Below, piece by piece: positions 30,435 through 40,700 of a stretch of DNA of 64,000 nucleotides. Numbering within the stretch: the first letter of the stretch is position 1; every line of letters starts with the position of its first letter. A program made the translations under genes and the position numbers. This DNA is from Bacteroidales bacterium (GTDB taxonomy: Bacteria > Bacteroidota > Bacteroidia > Bacteroidales > UBA1715). The notes under the pieces were generated by a model. That model did no database searches, had not been told where the DNA came from, and worked only from the letters and a program-made list of their open reading frames with translations. The DNA lies in contig JADKDL010000014.1 of assembly GCA_016714605.1 (NCBI GenBank), positions 1 through 64,000 on the forward strand, read 5' to 3'.

Positions 30435-31421
30435 ATGCCTCAAGATTTAAAAGAAAAACTAAATCAGTTCAGGAATAAGAAAATACTTATAGTTGGCGAT
30501 GTTATGGTCGATGCTTATGTTTGGGGCAAAGTAACGAGAATTTCGCCCGAAGCACCAGTTCCTATTGTTTCAGTTACCAAAAAAGAAGCTCGTTTGGGAG
30601 GTGCTGCCAATGTAGCATTAAATATAAAGTCGCTCGGAGCTAGTCCACTACTAGCTTCAATAGTTGGCAACGATGAACAAGGACTCAATTTTCTGCGATT
30701 GCTAAAAGACTCTGATATAAGTCAAGATGGAATCTTGCAAACCGATAGACCTACAACCGTAAAGACCAGAGTGCTTTCTGGTTCGCAACACACATTGCGT
30801 ATAGATGAGGAACTTACGACTCCAATAGATAAAAATTTAGAGGAGAAATTGATAAATAGAGTTAAGCAACTATTTGCGTCAAATACTATTGATGGAATTA
30901 TTTTTCAAGATTATGACAAAGGAGTGCTCACCGAAAATGGTATTACTAAAATCACTGAAATAGCGCAGTCGTATTCAGTTCCAATTTTTGTAGATCCCAA
31001 AAAGAATAATTTTAACCATTATAAGCAAGTAACTGTATTTAAGCCCAATTTCAAAGAATTTACCGAAGGTTTAAAACTTGAAATAGAGAAACACGATATT
31101 TCAGCATTGCATCAGGCAGCAAAGAAGTTTATGCAAACTATGAATATACAATATATGCTAGTAACACTTTCTGAACTTGGTATATTTGTTTGCGATGCCG
31201 AAAGCTATTATCACATACCCACCACCTTTAAGCAAATTGCCGATGTTTCTGGAGCCGGCGATACCGTTATTAGTGTAGTTTCCTTGTGTATATGCAGCGG
31301 TATTTCCATTACAGACACAGCACACATAGCCAACACCGCTGGAGGCATAGTATGCAGCTATGCCGGTGTAGTACCAATTAAGTTTGATGATTTGGTAGGG
31401 GTAGCCCTTGTGGCCACCTGA
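30435..31421 (+). CDS. Heptose-7-phosphate kinase (HldE kinase domain / RfaE1)
   Basis: 328 residues, PfkB-type sugar kinase. ILIVGDVMVDAYVWGKVTRISPEAPVPIV and RLGGAANVALNIKSLGA are typical of D-glycero-beta-D-manno-heptose-7-phosphate kinases, and the PfkB signature SGAGDT places the catalytic Asp at residue 276. It phosphorylates heptose 7-phosphate at C1 for ADP-heptose and LPS core. The nucleotidyltransferase half of E. coli HldE is absent, as in species where it is a separate gene. The last eight codons (VGVALVAT) are encoded by a REP unit, GTAGGGGTAGCC onward at 31395-31418, so the native C-terminus was replaced or extended by a repeat. The catalytic core is complete, so activity is likely kept. 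Confidence 0.9.
   Translation: MPQDLKEKLNQFRNKKILIVGDVMVDAYVWGKVTRISPEAPVPIVSVTKKEARLGGAANVALNIKSLGASPLLASIVGNDEQGLNFLRLLKDSDISQDGILQTDRPTTVKTRVLSGSQHTLRIDEELTTPIDKNLEEKLINRVKQLFASNTIDGIIFQDYDKGVLTENGITKITEIAQSYSVPIFVDPKKNNFNHYKQVTVFKPNFKEFTEGLKLEIEKHDISALHQAAKKFMQTMNIQYMLVTLSELGIFVCDAESYYHIPTTFKQIADVSGAGDTVISVVSLCICSGISITDTAHIANTAGGIVCSYAGVVPIKFDDLVGVALVAT
31395..31418 (+). repeat. REP half-unit at the 3' end of the heptose kinase gene
   Basis: GTAGGGGTAGCCCTTGTGG matches the left half of the REP units at 31504 and 31781 with a few substitutions. It is inside the coding frame and runs to the stop codon. Confidence 0.7.
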
Positions 31422-31469
31422 TAATAGAATAAATTAGTTTGTAAGTAATTATCCAAGTACACATTATTG

Positions 31470-31710
31470 TACAAAACCTCCCATTAACATTCCGGTCAAC
31501 ATTGTAGGGGCAACCCTGTGAGGTTGCCCTAATTTAACAATCCTGCGTGGTTGCCAAGATTCAAACAAAACATGAAATTGTAATAATTTTTATTTTATTT
31601 ATAGAAAAATATTTTTTTCACTTATAGGGCAACCACACAGGGTTGCCCCTACAGGATGTTCGGACAGTTTTAGGGAAAATGTAGCGACAATTGTTTTGTG
31701 ATTATTTTTT
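31470..31710. repeat. REP/BIME element, copy A
   Basis: Two inverted hairpin units face each other: GTAGGGGCAACCCTGTGAGG at 31504 onward and its counterpart ending GGGTTGCCCCTAC at 31652. Each is itself a hairpin (GGGCAACC/GGTTGCCC). Shared flanks (ACATTCCGGTCAACATT on the left, GGATGTTC and AAAATGTAGC on the right) show that the mobile unit is about 240 bases. Confidence 0.85.
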
Positions 31711-31740
31711 TTTAAAAATTCAATATTTTTTTATCCACAA

Positions 31741-31976
31741 TAATGAACAAAACCCACCAATTAATATTCTGGTCAACATTGTAGGGGCAACCCTATGTGG
31801 TTGCCCTGATTCTAACAAACCTTGCGATTGCCCTAAATCAAACAATATATGATATTATAATTATTTTATTTATTTTTTTTTGCAAATAGGGCAACCACTC
31901 AGGGTTGCCCCTACGGGATGTTCAAACCGTCTCTGTTGAAAATGTAGCAATAATTGTGACATGATTATTGTTTTGT
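31741..31976. repeat. REP/BIME element, copy B
   Basis: Second copy in the same orientation about 277 bases after copy A: GTAGGGGCAACCCTATGTGG at 31781 onward, the right unit ending CTAC at 31914, with the same left and right flanks. The AT-rich centre has diverged while the hairpins are conserved. It ends about 60 bases before the RAYT start. Confidence 0.85.
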
Positions 31977-32333
31977 TTATATTTGTCATTGTGTAAACAA
32001 CTTTATATTTCAGAATTCTTTTTTATTTTTAAAATGCAGAATTACAATCCCAAAATTCATCATCGTCGCAGTATTCGATTGAAAAGCTATGATTATTCAC
32101 AAGCCGGATTATATTTTATCACCATTTGCACCCAAGATAAAGAGCATTTTTTTGGTGAGATTGAAAGTGGAAAAATGATATTGAATGATGCCGGAATAAT
32201 AATTCGAAAATGGTATTACGAATTGGAAAACAAATATCCAGATAAACGATGTTATGCCATGGTAATAATGCCAAATCATTTTCATTGTATTATCCAAAAT
32301 TACGTATGTGCAAACAATAATGCAAGCCCTGTC

Positions 32334-32433
32334 TGCAATAATGAACAAAACCCACAAATTAACATTCCGGTCAAAATTGTAGGGGCAACCCTGTGTGGTT
32401 GCCCTGGTTTCAGCACCCTGTTTGGTTGCCTTG
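32334..32433 (+). repeat. REP half-unit inside the RAYT gene (copy C)
   Basis: TGCAATAATGAACAAAACCC followed by the same flank and GTAGGGGCAACCCTGTGTGG (32379 onward) matches the left part of copy B closely. No right-hand unit follows. Confidence 0.8.
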
Positions 32434-32461
32434 ATTCCTGTAACCATTGTGTTTACAAAAT

Positions 32462-32505
32462 ACAAGTATCCCAATTGATTTCCCTAAATCAATTGGGATA
32501 CTTGT
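32462..32505. repeat. Perfect 20-bp inverted repeat with 4-base loop
   Basis: ACAAGTATCCCAATTGATTT (32462-32481), loop CCCT, then its exact reverse complement (32486-32505). It lies in the RAYT gene at the junction of the two reading frames. Confidence 0.9.
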
Positions 32506-32841
32506 AAATGAAAATATAGAAATCGGAAATCAAATTCATAATGAAATGATTAATAAAAAATTATATGCACCAATCAGCAATGTAATTAATTGGTATAAGA
32601 CAATGACTACAAATGAGTATATAAGAGGAGTAAAAAATGAAGGTTGGCAAATGTTTAACAAAAAACTATGGCAACGCAATTATCATGAGCATATAATACG
32701 CAATGAAAAATCATATTCTAAAATTTTAGAATATATAAATACAAACCCCGAAAACTAGGATAATGATTCATTAAAATGATTGTATTTTGATTAACAAATT
32801 CGGAGCACAACGCCAAGTCGCACCCCGATTTTGAAACATTT

Positions 32842-33270
32842 CTAAAACGGCAAATCGTCGTTTTCAGCTTTTGTAAAATCATCTATTGGCTCAGTAACCT
32901 GTGCAGTTTCTCTTACCGGAGCTTTGTCGTACGAACCCTGACTATCAGATTTTTTGCCTAGCAATTTCAATTCTTGAGCAACCACTTCGGTTATATATCT
33001 TGTTTGTCCATCTTTTTCGTAGCTTCTGGTTGTCAATTTTCCTTCAATATACAGTTGAGAACCTTTTTTTACATAGGTTTCAATTACCTTAGCCAAGCCT
33101 CTCCATGCCACAATACTATGCCATTCGGTTTGGGTAACCTTCTGTCCATCTTTGCTTAGGTAAGATTCACTTGTTGCCAATTTAAACTGTGCAACTGCAA
33201 CGTCTTCTTTAATGTATTTTACTTCCGGGTCGGCCCCTACATTGCCAACCAATATTACTTTGTTTATCAT
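32842..33270 (-). CDS. ssb: Single-stranded DNA-binding protein
   Basis: 142 residues with the OB-fold signature MINKVILVGNVGADPEVKY, SIVAWRGLAKVIETYVKKGSQLYIEGKLTTRSYEKDG and a disordered acidic tail ending DDLPF, the tip that docks partner proteins. It binds ssDNA as a tetramer in replication, repair and recombination. The minus-strand gene has a good promoter (33295-33324) and is divergent from recO, another recombination gene. Confidence 0.97.
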   Translation of the reverse strand: MINKVILVGNVGADPEVKYIKEDVAVAQFKLATSESYLSKDGQKVTQTEWHSIVAWRGLAKVIETYVKKGSQLYIEGKLTTRSYEKDGQTRYITEVVAQELKLLGKKSDSQGSYDKAPVRETAQVTEPIDDFTKAENDDLPF

Positions 33271-33294
33271 GGTTTAAATGTTTTTTATTTATTA

Positions 33295-33324
33295 CAAAGT
33301 TATAATTTCTAAATAAAAACCAAA
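33295..33324 (-). promoter_or_regulatory. ssb promoter
   Basis: On the minus strand, TTTG (33321-33324) and TAACTTTG (33295-33302) are 18 bases apart and match the Bacteroidota -33/-7 pattern. The -7 element ends 25 bases before the ssb ATG. Confidence 0.65.
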
Positions 33325-33508
33325 ATATTTCGCTCATTAAAAGTAAAAATAACAAAATAAAATTTAATTACCTGATTTTCACTATAAACAAAGTGTTTTA
33401 TAGTACAAATATGTTTGTTTTTTTAGAAAAAAAGAAAAAAATATATACATAGTTTTTATTTTGCTTTATTACAAGAGTTCATTATTAATGAGTAGAAAAC
33501 AATTTAAT

Positions 33509-33565
33509 AAATAATTCACCCCGTCACTAATTATAATATAATAGTAGTGACGGGGTGAATTATTT
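33509..33565. promoter_or_regulatory. Perfect 21-bp inverted repeat at the recO promoter (possible operator)
   Basis: Arms 33509-33529 and 33545-33565 are exact complements with a 15-base AT-only loop; the core is CACCCCGTCACTA / TAGTGACGGGGTG. The right arm covers the expected -33 region of the recO promoter, whose -7 element is at 33582. Because both neighbouring genes read away from it, it is not a terminator for them. It could be an operator, a transcribed structure or a mobile remnant. Confidence 0.6.
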
Positions 33566-33581
33566 TAAAAATAAAAAAATG

Positions 33582-33589
33582 TACCTTTG
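33582..33589 (+). promoter_or_regulatory. recO promoter -7 element
   Basis: TACCTTTG matches TAnnTTTG, 30 bases before the recO start. No good -33 element is visible; the right arm of the palindrome occupies that position. Confidence 0.55.
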
Positions 33590-33619
33590 CAAGAAGCATA
33601 AAAAGTAAATTCAGATTAC

Positions 33620-34339
33620 GTGTTAGTATCAAGTCAGGCAATAGTAATGCAGAGTATAAAATTTGCCGACACAAAGCAGATTGTTCAGCTATTTACCTCA
33701 TGTCAAGGACGTTTGGCGTGTATTGTTCAAGGCATAGGATCAAAAAAATCTAAAAATAAAGCCGCATTTTTTTTGCCTTTGACGCTTTTAGAGATAGAAT
33801 TTGACTACCGCACCAACAGGTCTTTGCAGCAAGTAAAAGAAATTAGAATAGCCGAACCTTTGCATGATTTGCGAATAAATACAGCAAAAAATGCCATTTC
33901 CTTATTTTTAGGAGAGATACTTTGCACAACCCTCAAAGAAGGGGAGCACAACAGCCAGATTTATGATTTTTTGAGATTGAGTATTTTATATTTTGAGCAT
34001 CAAACCGAGCAGTTTCATAACTTTCATTTGTTATTTCTCACACAGTTGTTGCGATATTTAGGAATCTCACCTATAAATAATTATACAACAGCAACACCAT
34101 ATTTCGATGTCTCAATCTCGCAGTATGTGTCTACTCAAAATACCAAGACTCTGAATAAAGAACTAAGCGAACTATTTCATCATATTATATTACAAAACAG
34201 TTATCTGCAACCAGACCTTCAAATAAATAGGATACAAAGAAACAGCCTACTCGATGCACTTGTAAGCTATTACACCCAACATTTTCCCGGATTCAGAAAC
34301 CTGCAATCATTAGCAATATTGAGGGAATTGTTTGCGTAG
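33620..34339 (+). CDS. recO: DNA repair protein RecO
   Basis: 239 residues with the RecO layout: an N-terminal OB fold (SSQAIVMQSIKFADTKQIVQLFTSCQGRLACIVQGIGSKKSKNK) followed by an all-helical domain (IAEPLHDLRINTAKNAISLFLGEIL). It loads RecA onto SSB-coated DNA with RecR in gap repair. The start codon is GTG at 33620 (VLVSSQAI onward), which matches the family N-terminus. It lies divergent from ssb, whose product is its direct partner. The promoter has a striking inverted repeat. Confidence 0.92.
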   Translation: MLVSSQAIVMQSIKFADTKQIVQLFTSCQGRLACIVQGIGSKKSKNKAAFFLPLTLLEIEFDYRTNRSLQQVKEIRIAEPLHDLRINTAKNAISLFLGEILCTTLKEGEHNSQIYDFLRLSILYFEHQTEQFHNFHLLFLTQLLRYLGISPINNYTTATPYFDVSISQYVSTQNTKTLNKELSELFHHIILQNSYLQPDLQINRIQRNSLLDALVSYYTQHFPGFRNLQSLAILRELFA

Positions 34340-34779
34340 TAGAATTGCCAATCGGGAATGTAAAAAGACTTTTATAGAAAATTTATTTTGTAAATGAAAT
34401 TCAAGAATTTTCTATACTGTTGTATTTCTTGTTCCAGTTTAATGCTCCTCATACAGTATCACTTTTTATGAAATAATTTCATTTCTCATGTATATTTCAT
34501 AAAATAATAAAACATAAATCAACATTTTTCAAAACATTTTTCAATTTTATCAACAATTTTTTCTATCTTTGAAGTTATCTTGTATTAATGGCTTGTATAG
34601 AAACACTTATGAGAATACAATTTTTTGTGAAATATTGAAATTGTATAGCACAAGTATTTTCAAATTGCCAAAAAGTTTATGATTTGGAGCTAAAATTTCA
34701 AATTTTTAAATAATTGATATAAGGTAAAAGATAATTTAATTGTCACATAGTAAATTTTTTAACTTCAAATAAATATAAC
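34340..34779. other. Intergenic region and leader of the GH8 gene
   Basis: It begins with an AT-rich hairpin around 34375-34420 (TAGAAAATTT ... GAATTTTCTA), related to the palindromes at 27250 and 29108. TATCTTTG at 34564-34571 is a good TAnnTTTG -7 element for the GH8 gene and implies a 5' leader of about 200 bases. No open frame was found. Confidence 0.5.
34564..34571 (+). promoter_or_regulatory. Candidate promoter -7 element of the GH8 gene
   Basis: TATCTTTG fits TAnnTTTG. The -33 position holds only T-rich sequence. It implies a long untranslated leader before ATG 34780. Confidence 0.45.
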
Positions 34780-37700
34780 ATGAAAAGGTTTACATTGTTT
34801 ATCGTTGGGTTTATAGTCTCCCAGCTATTTTACTTTGGTGCCTTGGCTCAGATTAACTCTGGAAGTCCAACGGTGCCCTTTGGCAAAAATACCAACTACA
34901 AGTATGGTATTATGCCTACAAACCTCCCTGCGGGAACGTATGGTGGTGCAACAAAAGCAGGCGAAGCTTATGAAGCTTGGAAAACTGCTTATGTAAGAAC
35001 ATGTAGTGGAGGGCAATACAGAGTGCTTTTCGATGATGGTTCTGCAACAGTATCAGAAGGTATAGCGTATGGTATGCTTTTATCTGTGTATGCTTCTGAT
35101 AAAGCTGTTTTTGACGGTCTTTGGGCATATTACAAAGCTAACTCAAACGGTAATGGTGTGATGAACTGGAAAATTGGTGGTTGTACTGGTGTTACCGGTG
35201 CTAATGGTGCTACCGATGCTGAGCTAGATGCTGCTATGGCGCTTATTATTGCTGCTGAACAGTGGTCTGCTCAAAGTGCTACTTATACTGCTGAAGCAAG
35301 AACGTTAATTAAAAAAATTAAGCAATTTGAAATGACCGGCGATGGTCAGACACTGAATGGTGATGCATGGGGAAATACAAACACTTGTAGAAACCCAAGT
35401 TATTTTTCACCTGGATATTATAAAGAATTTGCAAAGATTGATTCTGAAAATGCTACCTTTTGGAATACTACTGCTATAAATGCTTCAAATACATTATTGA
35501 CAGCAAACAGAAATAGTACTTCGGGTCTTGTAAGTAACTGGTGCGATAATGCCGGTACAGAAAACTCTTGCGGTAATACCGGTTCTGGTGCTGCCGGTTA
35601 TGGAGCCGATGCTTGTCGTAACCCTTGGCGTACTGCGGTTGACTATTTGTGGAATGGTACAGGTGCTTCTACAGCATCAAAAGATATTAATGGAAAATTG
35701 ATAAACTTTGTAAATGGATATGAAAGTCAATTGAAAGGACCTCTACCTAATAGAAGTGTCTCTAACCCATCTTCGGGTTCTTATGTAAACGGTTCTTATT
35801 CTACCTTTGCATTACCTACAATGACTTCTGCTGCGGCACAGTCGAGTTTAAATAAATGTTATACTTCTGTTGCAAGTTTAGCTAATGTTGATGCTTATTT
35901 TAATACAACTATCCGTTGTATTTCTATGTTTGTGTTAACTGGTAACTTTTGGGCACCGGGTGCATCTGGTTTTGTTTTTCCTCCTGCTGTTACTAATGCT
36001 TATTCAAATGAAACTGGAACTCAAATTATATTGACTTCAAATAAACCATTAAGTTCTACATCTGCAACTGCATCTACATTTACTTTATATTTAAATGGTA
36101 GTGCGCAAACAGGTGCTATTACTAATGTTGCTATAACTGGAACTGCAATTGCTCTAACCATTTCAGCTAGTTCTACTTTACAACCTGGTCAAACTATTAC
36201 TGTTTCATATTCAGGTTCTGGTAATATTACGAGTACCGAAGGTGCTACAATGGCTGCATTTACTCAAATGGATGTTCTAAACCTTTTAGAAGGTAATGAA
36301 ACAATACTTGACGATTGCGACGACGGAAACGAGTTGAACAACGTTGGTGGTATTTGGTTTACGTTTAACGATACGAAAGATCAAAATGCTGCATGTACTC
36401 CTGGAACAAAAAGTTCTATAACTCCTCTTTCTAGTGTTACTGCTCCATTTAAAATGACTGCTCCGGGTTATAATACTACTGCGTATGCGGTAAATGCATC
36501 GTTTGTATTGGGTACTAATTATACTCCTTATAACAGTGGAAGTTGTGCATCATGGACCAATCCTTCTTATGTTGGTTTAGGTACTTGGGTAGATGATATT
36601 GAAACTAATACTATGGACTGGACTTCTGGTGTTGGTGTTACGTTTTGGTACAAAGGTCCTGCTTGTTCATTTCAAGTAATTATTGAAGAGGTTACCGATT
36701 TTTGTTTTCATAAATTTGATGTTGCCGCAGCTACAAATTGGACAAAAATAACTGTTCAATGGGGAGATCTTGCTCAACCTACTTGGGGAAAAGTAGTTCC
36801 ATTTTCTGCTAAACATGTTCAAAAACTACAATGGCAATTTGAAAAAGGTACAAGTGCTAATACCGGTGAAATATGGATAGACGATGTTCGTATCCTTAAC
36901 ATGCCTCCGGTAGCTCTTACTGCTATGCAAATAGCTATTAATGAAAAAAGTAAACTTACAAAACCTTTAGAATTACCAAACAATACAAATGATACATTAA
37001 AATTAGAAATCATAACTACTCCTCTAGATGCTTCTTATCCGGTTGCATTCTGGTCTAGTTCTGATGAAGATGTTGTAACAGTTGATTATCAAGGTAGAGT
37101 TGTAGCTAGAGGTTTTGGCGAAGCTACTATTACTGCTCGTTCTAAAATGCACCAAACAGTAACTGCTACTTACGCAGTTAAAGTTCCTGCACCGGCTGTA
37201 AAACCTACTTCTATTACTTTTACTCCTAATACATCTACACTTTCGGTAAATCAAAGTGATTTATTAATACCTACATTCTACAGTGCAAGTGGTAGTGTTA
37301 CTGAGACTGGTCTTACTTGGACAAGTTCTAATGATGCTATTGTGTCTGTAAGTTCTTCGGGTACAATTACCGGAAAAGCTGTTGGTGGTCCAGTAACTAT
37401 TACTGCTACCAGTACTGCCGATCTTACCGTAAAAGGTACTGTAACTGTTACCGTTGTAAAAACTCCTGTATCTGAAATTACGGTTGATGTTAATCCGGTT
37501 GAAATTGACCTTGGAGATTCTAAAACTGTTGTAGCTACTGTTCTACCTGAAAGCGCAAGCGACAAATCGGTAACTTGGTCTTCTGCAGATGAAAGTATTG
37601 CTACGGTAGCTGACGGAGTTATTAGTTCTGTTGGTGCTGGTAGTACTACCATTACCGTTACTTCGGTTGATAATCCTGCTATAAAAGTTGAGATCCCGGT

Positions 37701-40700
37701 TACTGTTATTGGTATAGGTGTTACTTCTGTAACTATTAGTCCTAAAACTTTATCGCTTACTATTGGTGCTTTCCAAGGATTAGATGTTGAAGTACTTCCT
37801 CTTACTGCAACTCAATCGGTTACTTGGTCATCATCTGATGATAATATTGCAACCGTTAGTTTAGGTGGTGTAGTTACTGCAATAGCTTTAGGAGAAGTAA
37901 ATATAATTGTTACTTCGGTTGATAATGTTGCTAAAAAAGATACTTGTGTTGTAACCGTAAATCCGGTTTTAGCATTAAGTATTACCGTTGATCCTGCTAC
38001 ATTTACACTTTATACAGATGCAACAACTACTGTTTCTGCTACTGTTGGTGGTACAGGTGTTACAGATGCTACTTATACTTGGTCATCAAGCAATGAAACT
38101 ATTGCAACTGTTGATGCAAATGGTAAAGTTACTCCAGTTGCTGTTGGTTTTGCTTATATTATAGCAACTACAAATGATGGAAGTAACTTAAAAGATACTT
38201 GTATTGTTACAGTTGCTCCACGTTTGGTAAGTACAATAACTGTTACTGCTGATGCTGTTGAGGTTGCAATAGGAAAAAATACTACAGTTTCTGCTGCTGT
38301 TGAACCTTCTACTGCAAAAGATAAAACCTATGCGTGGTCATCAAGCAATGAAGCTATAGCTACGGTAAATGCAAGTGGTTTAGTTACTGCAATTGCTAAA
38401 GGTATCGTTACTATTACTGCTACTGCAAACGATGCTAGTGCTGTAAAAGGAACAATTGAAATTTCTGTAATCGAAATTCTACCTACTTCAGTAACTACAT
38501 CACCGGAAATTGGTTTCGTTTTAGGAGTAGATCCTAGTCAAACACTTACTGCTACTGTTTCTCCTAATGATGTAACGAACGATGCTGTTGTTTGGTCATC
38601 AGACAATGAATTGGTTGCTACTGTTAATGCTACAACAGGAGAAGTTACTCCGGTTGGTTTAGGTACTTGTAATATTAAAGTTACTTGTGTAGCCGATAAT
38701 ACTGTATCTGCTGTATGTGAGGTAACTGTTTCTGATAATATTACTCATGTAGCTAGTGTAACGCTTAGCGAAGAAACGCTTAACTTAGGAATAAGTGATG
38801 AAGCTACTTTAACAGCTACAGTTCTACCTGGTGAAGCTACTAATAAAGCGGTTACTTGGTCATCAAGTAATGCAACAATTGCATCTGTATCAAATGGTAA
38901 AGTAACTGCAAATGCTTTAGGTGAAGCTTATATATTTGTAACTACTACCGATGGTAATTTTAAAGATTCATGTAAAGTTACCGTAAGTGCTACTGCAGTT
39001 ACCGGAGTTACTTTAGATAAAACTGTGTTAAGTCTTGCACCTACCAGTTTAGCAGTAACTTTAAAAGCTACTGTTGCTCCTGCTGAAGCTACAAATCAAA
39101 ACGTAACTTGGAGTTCTGATGATGAAGCTGTTGTTACAGTATCTCAAAGTGGTGTTGTAACGGTTAAAGGTTTAGGTAATGCTGTTGTTACAGTTACTAC
39201 TCAAGACGGAAACTTTACCGCTGTGTGTAGTGTAAGCGTAAGTGCTATTCCTGTACAAACAATTACATTAAGCGAAACTACTTTAAATCTTACAACCGCT
39301 AGTTCTAATGTTACTCTAGTTGCTACTGTTGCTCCTGAATCGGCTTCTGATAAGTCGGTTACATGGTCAACATCTGACGCAACTGTAGTAAAAGTTTCTA
39401 CTTCTGGTGTAGTTAGTGTTGTTGGTGCTGGTTCTGCTACTATCAAAGCTACTGCAAACGACGGAAGTCTTGTAGAAGCTTCTTGTATTGTTGTGGTTAG
39501 TGCAATTCACGTTTCAGGAATAGAATTGAGTGAGTCTGAATGGCCATTGACTTTAGGATCTGGTAATAAAACACTCACTGCTACAGTAAGTCCTAGTGAT
39601 GCAACTAATAAAAATTATCAATGGTCGGTAAGTCCATCTGGAATTGTTTCTGTTACATTTGGTATAGTTTCTCCACTTGCTGTTGGTGAGGCTTATGTAT
39701 ATGTTACTACTCAAGACGGAGCTTTCAAAGATTCATGTAAATTTACCGTTTCAGGAACTTCAACACCTGTAACAAGTGTTGAATTAAATAAATCGACAGT
39801 AACTTTACAGTTATCTGAAACTACTACATCATTGGTAGCTACAGTAAAACCTTCTACTGCTACTAATAAAAATGTAACATGGTCCTCAACTAATACAAGT
39901 GTAGTAACGGTTAACAATCTTGGTAAACTTACCCCGGTTGCTAAAGGCGATGCAATGGTAATTGTAATTACAGAAGAAGGTCTTTTCAGAGATACTTGTT
40001 ATGTAACTATTACTGATATTTTAGCTACAAGTGTATCTATTAAAAATGCATTGATTTTAACAATAGGTGGTTTTGAAACCCTTACTGCTACTGTTTCTCC
40101 TACAGGAGCTAGTCAATCGGTTACTTGGTCATCAAGTAATTCATTAATAGCAAGTGTAGATGCAAATGGTAAAGTAACTGCAAATGCTGCTGGTTCTGCA
40201 ATAATTACTGCTACTACTACCGATGGTACAAGTAAAGTATCTAACGATTGTAATGTATCTGTTAGTGCAGTTTCTGTAACTGGTGTTACTCTATCTCCAA
40301 GTTCTATAATTGTAGATTTAGCTGGTTCTGCTGTTAGTTTAACTGCTACTGTAGGTCCTGAGAATGCTACAAATAAAGCGGTTACTTGGTCTGCAGCTCC
40401 TACAGGAATTGTAAATGTAAGTGCTACTTCTGTAAGTGTTGCATCTGTTGCTCCGGTAGCTGCTGGAAAAACAGTTATTACCGTAAGAACAGAAGATGGT
40501 TTATATACTGCAAAATGTAGTGTAGAAGTTATTACTAAAGCTGCTCTTTCTGCAAAAATTTCTGAAGTTCAAGGTATTTATACACTTGCACAAGAAGGTA
40601 CAGCAATTGGTCAGTACGTAGTTGGCTCAAAAGCTGAATTGTATACTGCAATCACTACTGCTCAGGCTGTATTAAGTTCTACAACAAATACTCAAGCTCA

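Larger units (their letters stand above)
32034..32758 (+). pseudogene. REP-associated tyrosine transposase (RAYT), interrupted by a REP half-unit
   Basis: ATG 32034 opens MQNYNPKIHHRRSIRLKSYD, then YFITICTQDKEHFFGEI and MPNHFHCII, where HFH is the HUH metal-binding motif of Y1 transposases. The C-terminal part INWYKTMTTNEYIRGVK, WQMFNKKLWQRNYHEHIIRN, YSKILEYINTNPEN is in another frame and ends at 32758. Between them lies a REP half-unit (about 32334-32433) and a perfect palindrome. The first frame stops at 32507, right after the palindrome. RAYTs are thought to mobilise REP sequences, and the two complete REP elements just upstream fit that. It is broken as read; an indel of one base would restore a fused frame, so an intact gene with an REP-derived insert is possible. 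Confidence 0.85.

Noticed and set aside
31470..31976. CRISPR array suspected from evenly spaced repeats
   Set aside because: Only two units about 277 bases apart, each palindromic with conserved flanks; this is a REP/BIME arrangement. No cas genes and no array elsewhere in the window.
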